Below, piece by piece: positions 26,385-33,362 of a DNA stretch of 64,000 nucleotides. Position 1 is the first letter of the stretch. Each line of letters starts with the position of its first letter. Source of the DNA: DATJPR01 sp963843525 (GTDB lineage: Bacteria; Bacteroidota; Ignavibacteria; UBA10030; UBA6906); assembly GCA_963843525.1 (NCBI GenBank), contig CAWJKM010000003.1:736181-800180 (forward strand). The letters are read 5' to 3'. The position numbers were made by a program, and so were the translations under genes. Below the pieces are notes generated by a model. It was given only the letters and a program-made list of their open reading frames with translations. It did no database searches and was not told where the DNA came from.

Positions 26385-26780
26385 TTACCGAGCGCGGCCT
26401 TTGCCTTTCGGACCCGTGCCGTCACAGATGCCGAGGTTATTCAGTCCTGCACCCTTTGACTTGCCGTACCCGGTACCGTCCATCGGCCGGGTTCCCTGGT
26501 TTCCGGTTCCGTCGCCGGGGCCGTATCCGGCTTTCCCATTGACATTGTTCAATCCATTCATCCGACCGAGCTTCTTGCCTGTCCCGTCCATTGGACGAAC
26601 ATAATCGGGATCCTGGCAGTTGAGGATGCCGTCCGCATCGTCATCGAATCCCCCCCGTTGCACGACCGGGGTGCTCTTCCCCTTCGTGGTGGTGGTTTGG
26701 GCGGAAGCGGTGCTGGTGGTCAGAACCAACAGCAGTGCCGCGAGCGCAAGGGGCAGGGTGACCGAAAGAAGATGTTTCAT
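26385..26780 (-). CDS. Small secreted protein with acidic Ca-binding-like loop and Gly-rich repeats
   Basis: A 131-residue protein. A signal peptide (MKHLLSVTLPLALAALLLVL) leads to one DDDADGILNCQD loop and then two PMDGTG-containing Gly-rich segments (VRPMDGTGKKLG, RPMDGTGYGKSKG). AGGAG is well placed before the ATG at 26780; the frame remains open to 27218 but the upstream part overlaps the regulatory region. As first gene after the candidate minus-strand sigma54 promoter it would be the operon leader. Function unknown; extracellular or surface-attached location is inferred. Confidence 0.75.
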   Translation of the reverse strand: MKHLLSVTLPLALAALLLVLTTSTASAQTTTTKGKSTPVVQRGGFDDDADGILNCQDPDYVRPMDGTGKKLGRMNGLNNVNGKAGYGPGDGTGNQGTRPMDGTGYGKSKGAGLNNLGICDGTGPKGKGRAR

Positions 26781-26849
26781 TGCTACACTCCTGGAATTGA
26801 TATGAGAAGAAATCGTTCGCGGGTTCGTTCGAGCTTCGCACTCTCTAAG

Positions 26850-26866
26850 GTCAAGGAGTATGCCAA
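26850..26866 (-). promoter_or_regulatory. Candidate sigma54 promoter for the secreted-protein/barrel/kinase operon
   Basis: On the minus strand TTGGCATACTCCTTGAC: a good -24 element (TTGGCA) and TTGA instead of TTGC at -12, with the required 10 bases between GG and the -12 dinucleotide. Predicted start near 26839 leaves a leader of about 59 bases before the ATG at 26780. The -12 mismatch lowers confidence, but the same form occurs at 28790-28806. Confidence 0.5.
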
Positions 26867-26926
26867 TGCTCATTACGTCAGAAAGAGCAGCAAAAACCGG
26901 AACATCGAGCCGGAGGGCTCTTCCAC

Positions 26927-26944
26927 TTCGACAAATCTGTCGAA
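26927..26944. promoter_or_regulatory. Enhancer-like inverted repeat 1
   Basis: TTCGACA-AATC-TGTCGAA, a perfect 7-bp inverted repeat with a 4-base spacer. It is about 105-120 bp upstream of both predicted divergent sigma54 start sites, the usual distance for an NtrC-type activator site. Confidence 0.6.
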
Positions 26945-26947
26945 CAT

Positions 26948-26965
26948 CGCGGCAGGAGTGTCGAA
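26948..26965. promoter_or_regulatory. Enhancer-like inverted repeat 2
   Basis: CGCGGCA-GGAG-TGTCGAA: the right half is identical to repeat 1, the left half matches at four of seven positions. Centres of the two sites are 21 bp apart, two helical turns, as in tandem NtrC enhancers. Confidence 0.55.
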
Positions 26966-27024
26966 GGGAGCCGAGGTGAGAGGGCGGGGGTGCAGAATGG
27001 ACGAAGAAAACAGGGGTCAGCGGA

Positions 27025-27040
27025 TGGCACAGGAGTTGCA
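27025..27040 (+). promoter_or_regulatory. Candidate sigma54 promoter directed at a short transcript
   Basis: TGGCAC-AGGAG-TTGCA matches the sigma54 consensus TGGCAC-N5-TTGCA exactly, with 10 bases between GG (27026-27027) and GC (27038-27039). Predicted start is at about 27051. Confidence 0.65.
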
Positions 27041-27050
27041 CAAAGAGAAG

Positions 27051-27127
27051 GCGTACGCCTCTGGCGTATGTGGTTCGAACGCAGCTTCGCGGGAGCGGGC
27101 GGTCAAAGTGGCCGCCCGTTTCTTTTT
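27051..27127 (+). ncRNA. Candidate sigma54-dependent small RNA, about 77 nt
   Basis: Bounded by the sigma54 promoter at 27025-27040 and an intrinsic terminator at 27096-27127. No convincing reading frame is inside. Predicted structure: a 5-prime hairpin GCGTACGCC-TCT-GGCGTATGT with nine pairs including G-U, an unpaired or weakly paired middle containing GGTTCGAACGCAGC, then the 9-bp terminator stem. It lies immediately beyond the 3-prime end of the NtrC-type regulator gene on the opposite strand, so it could also act on that mRNA by overlap if termination is incomplete. Confidence 0.55.
27096..27127 (+). terminator. Intrinsic terminator, plus strand
   Basis: CGGGCGGTC-AAAGT-GGCCGCCCG forms a 9-bp stem with one G-U pair and a 5-base loop, followed by TTTCTTTTT. 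The T-rich side is on the plus strand, so it does not serve the minus-strand regulator gene ending at 27130. Confidence 0.75.
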
Positions 27128-27129
27128 CT

Positions 27130-28494
27130 CTATCCCACCTTCCACTTCTGCAGTCGATAGCGCAGGTTGCGTTCCGAGAGGCCGAGTGCGCGCGCGGCTT
27201 TGGATTGGTTTCCGCCATGCACGCGGAGAGCCTCGAGGACGATTTCCTTCTCCAGCCGTTCCAATGTGCCGCGGAGGTCTCGCGTGGCAGGCGTAGGGAT
27301 GTTCGTTTCTTCCTTCATCCCGCGGACGGGCGCGGGGAGCTCTTCAAGAGTGATGAGGTCCCGCCGGGAAAGAATGACCGCGCGCTGGACGATATTCTCC
27401 AGCTCACGGACGTTTCCCGGATAATCGTAACGAAGGAGGGCGCTCCAGGCTTCTTTGGAGAATGCAAGTTTTTTCTTCCGGTGATCACGCACGAATCGGC
27501 CGAGGAAGTGTTCGATCGTCGGCGCGATGTCTTCCCTCCGGCCGCGCAAGGGGGGGATCTCGATTGTCACCACGTTCAGCCGGTAGAAAAGATCCTCGCG
27601 GAATATTCCCTCGCGGATCAGCTGCTCGAGATTCCGGTTCGTCGCGCCGATGATCCGGACATCGACGTGCAGGGTTTCGGTTCCTCCGACGCGCTCGAAG
27701 GTTTCCTCCTGAAGGACACGGAGAAGTTTCACCTGCGTGGCAAGCGGCACGTCGCCGATTTCGTCCAGGAACAGCGTCCCGCTGTCGGCAAGTTCGAATC
27801 TTCCTTTCCGTTGTTTGTCCGCCCCCGTATATGCACCGCGTTCATGGCCGAAGAGCTCGCTCTCCAGAAGGTTTTCATTCAGTGCGGCGCAATTCACCGG
27901 GACGAACGGCCGGTCTTTCCGGGGGCCGGTGAAATGGATCGCCTTTGCCAGGAGTTCCTTCCCGGTTCCGCTCTCCCCGCGGATGAGGACGGAGGCTTTG
28001 CTCTCCGCAACGCGGCCCGCGGTGTTCAGCACCTCTTCCATGGCGGCGGACTGCGAGATGATCCCCTGGAATGAGAATCGTTCGGTGAGTTGTTGCTTCA
28101 GGAGCCGGTTCTCGGAGAGCAACTGTCTCCGCTCGGCAATACGGCGGATCAGGAGGTCGAGCGCATCGAGGTCGATCGGCTTACTGATGTAATCGTACGC
28201 GCCGCCACGGATGGCCTTGACCGCGCCTTCGATGGTGCCGTACGCGGTCATGATGACGACGGTCGTTTCGGGAAAAAGGGCCCTCGTTTGCCCGAGCAGC
28301 TCGATCCCCGATTCTCCCGGCATCTGAAAATCGGTGAGGAGGATATCCGCGGAAGACTGCCGCATCCGGGTGATGGCTTCGGCGGCGGACCCTGCTTCGA
28401 ACACCGTGTGCCCCTGTTTCCGGAGATACGCGCTGAGGATTGACCGCTGGGGCGGCTCGTCGTCGACGATGAGAATGGAGGTACGACTGATCAT
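27130..28494 (-). CDS. NtrC-family sigma54-activating response regulator
   Basis: A 454-residue regulator. The receiver has VDDEPPQ and phospho-Asp55 in DILLTDFQMPG. The AAA+ domain shows Walker A GESGTGKE, the sigma54 loop as ERGAYTGADK (GAFTGA with Tyr), GTLFLDEIGD and the arginine-finger region NVRELENIVQRAV. The C-terminal Fis-type HTH is GGNQSKAARALGLSERNLRYRLQKW. The start at 28494 (MISRTSILIVDDE) matches the family; the frame is open to 28569. It presumably binds the inverted repeats at 26927-26965 and is phosphorylated by the kinase at the far end of this locus. Confidence 0.95.
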   Translation of the reverse strand: MISRTSILIVDDEPPQRSILSAYLRKQGHTVFEAGSAAEAITRMRQSSADILLTDFQMPGESGIELLGQTRALFPETTVVIMTAYGTIEGAVKAIRGGAYDYISKPIDLDALDLLIRRIAERRQLLSENRLLKQQLTERFSFQGIISQSAAMEEVLNTAGRVAESKASVLIRGESGTGKELLAKAIHFTGPRKDRPFVPVNCAALNENLLESELFGHERGAYTGADKQRKGRFELADSGTLFLDEIGDVPLATQVKLLRVLQEETFERVGGTETLHVDVRIIGATNRNLEQLIREGIFREDLFYRLNVVTIEIPPLRGRREDIAPTIEHFLGRFVRDHRKKKLAFSKEAWSALLRYDYPGNVRELENIVQRAVILSRRDLITLEELPAPVRGMKEETNIPTPATRDLRGTLERLEKEIVLEALRVHGGNQSKAARALGLSERNLRYRLQKWKVG

Positions 28495-28939
28495 AGGCGG
28501 AGTCCGATCCCGATGGCTTGCCGGCGTGGACGATCCTGCTCGTTGCGTCCAGGGCCAGGCGATACACACTGAAGATCTGAAAAAAGGAAACGAGACTCAA
28601 TCGACACGGAAAAGGTGATATGCGTAGTCATCTTTCAGAAAACCTTCCTGACCATCTGGCCACTAGTCGCCAACACCATTGAGAGATTTTTTTCGACATT
28701 TTCCCGGGAGAAGCGCTCTCCATTTTCCGAAGTTCCAGAATCCGCTCCACTTCACCCATAATTCTCGTCACCCATCTCCTCCCGCTCGCATGGCATACCG
28801 TTTGACCTAAACATGACAAAATTGCCACCGAAGTGTTTCCGTATGCTGCTTCAGTGTACCTGTTTTCAACGGAACCCTTTCAGATGTAATCGTACCTGAA
28901 GGGCGCGGATAATCATCCACACTCTTGATAAGCGCATTT
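28495..28939. other. Divergent intergenic region between NtrC-type regulator and chemotaxis genes
   Basis: About 445 bp without a gene. It contains a sigma54-like site at 28790-28806 directed at the MCP gene, a half-site TTCGACA near 28686, and an eight-T run at about 28687. No repeat-family sequence was seen here, unlike most gaps in this window. Confidence 0.5.
28790..28806 (+). promoter_or_regulatory. Candidate sigma54 promoter upstream of the chemotaxis operon
   Basis: ATGGCATACCGTTTGAC: same TGGCATAC...TTGAC form and same 10-base GG-to-(-12) spacing as the minus-strand site at 26850-26866. Predicted start near 28817, about 120 bp before the MCP start at 28940. Confidence 0.4.
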
Positions 28940-31159
28940 ATGAGTAGGACGAATCTGGAAAGAATGGCGGGCGTTGTATTGCTCCTGACGGTTTTATGTT
29001 TGCCATCGACTTCTGCGATTGGCGCCATACCCCGGCAGCAGGCAGGTGAGGTTTCGACGCGTGAGAAACTCATGAAACTCATGCGGGAGGCGGAACGTGC
29101 AAATCCCGCTCCTCACAAGGCAGTGGCAGGCGAGCGCGCGTCGTCTCAAAAACATTCCAAGGTCTTCAACGCACCAGGGAAGTCGTCGAACAGTGCGAAG
29201 TCGGCGCCAAAACAAGGTTCGCCCCCGGTGGAAAGCAGGACGAGTACCCAAACAGGATTCCAAGCAACAAGTCAGATCAATCCTGTAAAGCATGATCCGG
29301 AGCGTGTGGCGACGGGACCAGGGTTGAGCCTCGGGGCAAGGGTGATTGGTGGACTTGTGCTGGCTACTATCATCATCTTCATCACCATCAGAAGGAACGC
29401 AACAATGAAGTGGTTCTATGATCTCAGACTCAGAACGAAACTCCTCGCATCATTTGTCTCAGTCGCGTTGGTCGCCGCAGTCATCGGCATCGTGGGAATT
29501 GCGCAGATTCGCAGCATGAACGCTGCAGACACATTGATGTACGAGAATATGACTGTCCCCCTGGCGGAGTTGGGAGATATTCAGTCGAACATCCAGGCGA
29601 CTGCCGCCCAGGTGTATTCTCTCCTACTTTCGACCAATGCACAGGATGATCAGAAGTTCGAACAAACCATTAACCAGCTGAATGCAAAAATCGAGGCGGA
29701 CCTTGCGAGTTTTGAAAAGACCATTCTTGCCGAGTCGATCAAAGACGCATTCAAGGACTTCAAGGCCGGCAGAAGCGAGTACCTTCCGAAGCTGAAGCGT
29801 GTCATCGATCTTGCGATGGCAAACAAAAAGCAGGAGGCCTACGCTTTTGCCAGGACGGAGGCTGCGCCGATCAGACAGAAAATGGCTGCAGCCCTCGACA
29901 AGCTTGCGGAAATGAAGAAGGCGAGTGCAAAGGAGACCGCTGAAGCCAACACGCGACTGGCGAGCCAGGCAACCCTGGTCTCCATCATCGTCATGGCCAT
30001 CGGGATTGCCCTTGCGCTTGGATTTGGCGTGTTCCTCGCCCGCGTCATCGGCGGGCCTGTGAAGGCACTGGCTGGCCAGGCTGAAATTGTGGCATCCGGA
30101 GATCTTACTGTTCACGTGGAGCAGCAATCGGAGGACGAGATTGGACAGCTCGCCGGGGCGTTCAAGAGAATGGTCGACAGTTTGCGGGAGACACTGGCAA
30201 AAGTAGGTGAAGCGTCATCAGCCGTCGCCAGCGCGAGCAGCGAGATCAGCAGCAGCACCGAGCAGATGGCTGCGGGCGCACAGGAGCAGACCTCGCAGGC
30301 CGGTGAGGTCGCGAGTGCCGTTGAAGAGATGACGAAGACGATTGTCGAAAATTCCCGGAATGCCTCTTCCACCGCCGACACCGCGAAGCAGGCAAAACAG
30401 GCTGCGGAACTGGGCGGGCAGGTAGTCGATGAGACCGTCGTCGGCATGAAGCGGATCGCCGAAGTGGTGAACAAGTCTGCGGCCACAGTGAAGGCTCTCG
30501 GGAAGTCCAGCGACCAGATCGGCGAGATCATCGGCGTTATCGACGACATTGCAGACCAGACGAACCTCCTGGCGTTGAATGCCGCAATTGAAGCGGCCCG
30601 GGCGGGTGAACAGGGTCGGGGATTCGCGGTGGTGGCTGATGAAGTGCGGAAACTCGCCGAACGAACGACGAAGGCGACCAAAGAGATCGCGGGGATGATC
30701 AAAGCGATCCAGGCGGACACCACCGGGGCCGTCTCCTCGATGGCTGAAGGGACAAAGGAAGTGGATGAAGGGATCAAGCTTGCAGACAAAGCCGGAGTAT
30801 CGCTCAACGAAATTGTCGAAGTCTCTCAAAAAGTGACGGACATGGTGTCGCAGATCGCGGCGGCGAGCGAGGAGCAATCCAGTGCGAGCGAGCAGATCAG
30901 CAAGAATGTGGAAGCGATCAGCACGGTGACCGCAGAGACGGCGCAGGGCGTGCAACAGATCGCCCGCGCAGCAGAGGACCTGAACCGGCTGACGGAAAAC
31001 CTTCAGCAGTTGTTAAGCAGGTTCAAATTGAGCGGTGAAACCGGAGGATTTCATGCCCATGCGGCTTCCACGCCGCACAACAACTCCTCGAAAGCACAGA
31101 GGTCAAAGATTGCGGTCAGAGCAAACGGGAAGCTCGTTCCCCACGGTGAGGAAGCGTAA
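28940..31159 (+). CDS. Methyl-accepting chemotaxis protein with unusual N-terminal extension
   Basis: A receptor whose canonical MCP part starts at 29405 (MKWFYDLRLRTKLLASFV) and includes a periplasmic four-helix-bundle-like sensor region (about 190 residues), a second helix (LVSIIVMAIGIALALGFGVFLA), a HAMP domain, and a full signalling domain with IGEIIGVIDDIADQTNLLALNAAIEAARAGEQG. Before it, in frame, lies an extra segment of about 155 residues with a signal-like helix, a long Ser/Lys/Pro-rich stretch and another helix (ARVIGGLVLATIIIFITI). AAGGAA before 29405 could start the shorter form. The usual Glu/Gln methylation segments are present. CheW follows at 21 bp. Confidence 0.9.
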   Translation: MSRTNLERMAGVVLLLTVLCLPSTSAIGAIPRQQAGEVSTREKLMKLMREAERANPAPHKAVAGERASSQKHSKVFNAPGKSSNSAKSAPKQGSPPVESRTSTQTGFQATSQINPVKHDPERVATGPGLSLGARVIGGLVLATIIIFITIRRNATMKWFYDLRLRTKLLASFVSVALVAAVIGIVGIAQIRSMNAADTLMYENMTVPLAELGDIQSNIQATAAQVYSLLLSTNAQDDQKFEQTINQLNAKIEADLASFEKTILAESIKDAFKDFKAGRSEYLPKLKRVIDLAMANKKQEAYAFARTEAAPIRQKMAAALDKLAEMKKASAKETAEANTRLASQATLVSIIVMAIGIALALGFGVFLARVIGGPVKALAGQAEIVASGDLTVHVEQQSEDEIGQLAGAFKRMVDSLRETLAKVGEASSAVASASSEISSSTEQMAAGAQEQTSQAGEVASAVEEMTKTIVENSRNASSTADTAKQAKQAAELGGQVVDETVVGMKRIAEVVNKSAATVKALGKSSDQIGEIIGVIDDIADQTNLLALNAAIEAARAGEQGRGFAVVADEVRKLAERTTKATKEIAGMIKAIQADTTGAVSSMAEGTKEVDEGIKLADKAGVSLNEIVEVSQKVTDMVSQIAAASEEQSSASEQISKNVEAISTVTAETAQGVQQIARAAEDLNRLTENLQQLLSRFKLSGETGGFHAHAASTPHNNSSKAQRSKIAVRANGKLVPHGEEA

Positions 31160-31180
31160 ACAAATGACATCAGGGAGAAT

Positions 31181-31678
31181 ATGATGACAGAGACAACAAC
31201 GGACATCAAGAATTCAAGCCAGGGGAAGTCGGAGGAATTGCTGCAACTCGTGAGCTTCACCATCGGTGAGGAGGAGTTCGGCGTCGACATCCTGAAAGTC
31301 CAGGAAATCAACCGGATGCTCGACGTCACACGGGTGCCGAATGCCCCGGAGTATGTGGACGGGGTGATCAACTTGCGGGGCAAGGTCATCCCCATTATCG
31401 ATCTCCGGCGGCGATTCGGGATGGAGAGGAAAGAGCACGACAAAAACACGCGCATCGTGGTGGTGGAGTTGAGCGGGAAGGTGGTCGGGTTTGTCGTGGA
31501 TGCTGTGAGTGAAGTGCTGCGGATCCCGAAGAGCGTCACGGAACCGCCGCCGTCGATTGCTGCCGGCATTGAGGCGGCATATATGACCGCGGTGGGCAAA
31601 CTCGAAGATCGTCTTCTCATCCTGCTGGATCTTGAAAAAGTCCTCTCGAGTGAAGACACGGCGGTGCACGCGGCGTAA
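31181..31678 (+). CDS. cheW: Chemotaxis coupling protein CheW
   Basis: A 165-residue CheW that links receptors to the CheA kinase. Typical features are LVSFTIGEEEFGVDILKVQEI, the receptor/kinase contact NAPEYVDGVINLRGKVIPIIDLRRRFG, and a C-terminal DRLLILLDLEKVL. A short polar N-terminal tail precedes the domain. It lies between MCP genes; cheA, cheY and cheB are not in this window, so the receptors must signal to a kinase encoded elsewhere. Confidence 0.95.
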   Translation: MMTETTTDIKNSSQGKSEELLQLVSFTIGEEEFGVDILKVQEINRMLDVTRVPNAPEYVDGVINLRGKVIPIIDLRRRFGMERKEHDKNTRIVVVELSGKVVGFVVDAVSEVLRIPKSVTEPPPSIAAGIEAAYMTAVGKLEDRLLILLDLEKVLSSEDTAVHAA

Positions 31679-31761
31679 TCTGCAAATGCCGCACACCCCG
31701 CCGGGCCGGAGTGTATACGCATAACTCAACAGGAAGTACATCCTAAGTAAGGAGTCAGGTC

Positions 31762-33321
31762 ATGAAGCGAGTCATGGTTCTCCTGATCGCAGCCGTCGTT
31801 TCGACGTTCACCGCAAGGAGCCAGGAGTTCAAGAAGGTCGTAGACATTGTGGTGGAGATGGAGTCGTCGCTGAAAGCGATGATTGCAAAAGAAGAAGGTC
31901 AGCGGAAGGCCGAAGTGGCGTCACTCCAGACGGAAGTTGCCGGCCTTCGCACTGCCCTGGCGAGTTCTGCGCCGTCGAATCCCTCGTCGGGATCCAATCT
32001 CGACGCTGCATCCACGGCGGGACTGGTGCAGAGGATTGAAGCCCTTGAAAAGCGGGTAGGGAACGACCGGCATTCAGAGGAATTCGCGGTGCTGACAGGC
32101 CAGCTGGGCAACCTCCTCGGAGAACTGAAGAAAACGCTTGACGATGCAAAAGCCCGCCCGGCTCCCGTGGCCCCGACCCTGGATGTTTCCAAAATGGCCC
32201 CGCCGACTCCTTCTTTGCCATCAATCAAAGTGGGACTCCTCGCGCAGGTTCAGGGGCAGGCAGTCCAGGAACAGACCTCCGCGGTCCAGGATGCCAATCC
32301 ACTCTACCACCGCCACTGGCAGCGACAGGTGTTCGTCCGCCGTCTGAGAATTCTTGCAGGCGGGGAGCTCGCCAAGAACACGACGTTCTTCTTTGAATCT
32401 GACGCACCGAATATCGGGAAGGTGGAGTCGAACGGGGCGAAGGCCTCGAAAGTCCAGATGTACGTGCAGGATGCGCAGGTGCAGCATGTGGTTGCCCCCG
32501 AATTCGGCGTGATTGCCGGTCTCCAATTGGTCGGCATCACACGGAATGGACTGCAAAGCGCTGCATCATTGATGGCGCTTGACTACGGAGCGTACCAGTT
32601 CGCGACCAGCACTCCCCTCGATAATAATGTGGGCAGAGATCTGGGCGTGAACTTCCGTGGTTTTCTCGCCGATGAACGGCTCGAATACCGGGCAGGCGTG
32701 TTCAGCGGGAGAAACACCAATTTGTATTCCCCCCTGCGCTCGATCGTGCGATTCAACTATGCGTTCAAGGACAGGGAAAAGGGATTCTACTACACAGGCA
32801 CCACGCTCGGCAAGGGAGAGATCCTCTCCATTGGCGGGGGCGTGGATGTGCAGGGAAGCTACCATGCATTCGCACTGGACGGATTTGTCGACAAGCCCCT
32901 CGGCGAAGCGGGATCGCTCACATTGTCTCTGGGCCTCTCTCTTCTTGACGGCGGCGGCAGCGACAACGACTCGACCTATTTTACCGGGGTTGTTCCAAAA
33001 CAGAGTGTGATTTTTGCCGAGGGCGGATATTTCTTCAAGGACTGGAATCTTCAACCATACCTCCGGTTCGAGTCGCAGTCGGTTCATGCGACGGTCCTGA
33101 AGCAGGTGGGGGCGACCGTTTCGACCCTTGATTTGCAGAACTCGCTCAGGTCCAGCGCGCGCTACGGGGTTGGTGTGAACTACTACCTGAGCGGCCACAA
33201 TGCAAACGTGAAAGTGCTGTATGAGTGGGTTTCCCGCAACCGTCTCGCGGGGGACCCGACGCAATTCGAGTCTGCGACAAACGGACAGCTGACGATCCAG
33301 ATGCAATACTTCACCTACTAG
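31762..33321 (+). CDS. Outer-membrane porin-like barrel with periplasmic coiled coil
   Basis: A 519-residue exported protein. The signal peptide (MKRVMVLLIAAVVSTFTARS) is followed by a helical, coiled-coil-prone segment (residues about 25-135) and a barrel with typical OprO/P-like start IKVGLLAQVQGQ and RHWQRQVFVRRLRILAGGE. The end QMQYFTY is an aromatic barrel signature. It resembles phosphate-selective-type porins in general architecture; substrate cannot be deduced. It sits inside a chemoreceptor cluster, so it may import the attractant those receptors sense (inference). Confidence 0.82.
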   Translation: MKRVMVLLIAAVVSTFTARSQEFKKVVDIVVEMESSLKAMIAKEEGQRKAEVASLQTEVAGLRTALASSAPSNPSSGSNLDAASTAGLVQRIEALEKRVGNDRHSEEFAVLTGQLGNLLGELKKTLDDAKARPAPVAPTLDVSKMAPPTPSLPSIKVGLLAQVQGQAVQEQTSAVQDANPLYHRHWQRQVFVRRLRILAGGELAKNTTFFFESDAPNIGKVESNGAKASKVQMYVQDAQVQHVVAPEFGVIAGLQLVGITRNGLQSAASLMALDYGAYQFATSTPLDNNVGRDLGVNFRGFLADERLEYRAGVFSGRNTNLYSPLRSIVRFNYAFKDREKGFYYTGTTLGKGEILSIGGGVDVQGSYHAFALDGFVDKPLGEAGSLTLSLGLSLLDGGGSDNDSTYFTGVVPKQSVIFAEGGYFFKDWNLQPYLRFESQSVHATVLKQVGATVSTLDLQNSLRSSARYGVGVNYYLSGHNANVKVLYEWVSRNRLAGDPTQFESATNGQLTIQMQYFTY

Positions 33322-33362
33322 GCCACGGCTCTCAACAGGTCATTGCTACAACGGAGGTTCGC

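Noticed and set aside
27067..27085. tRNA-like T-loop string GGTTCGAAC
   Set aside because: No 5-bp T-stem forms around it and no acceptor or anticodon arms are found.
27070..28074. 334-codon plus-strand frame starting inside the small-RNA candidate
   Set aside because: Antisense to the NtrC-type regulator and without motifs; the terminator at 27096-27127 lies within its first codons.
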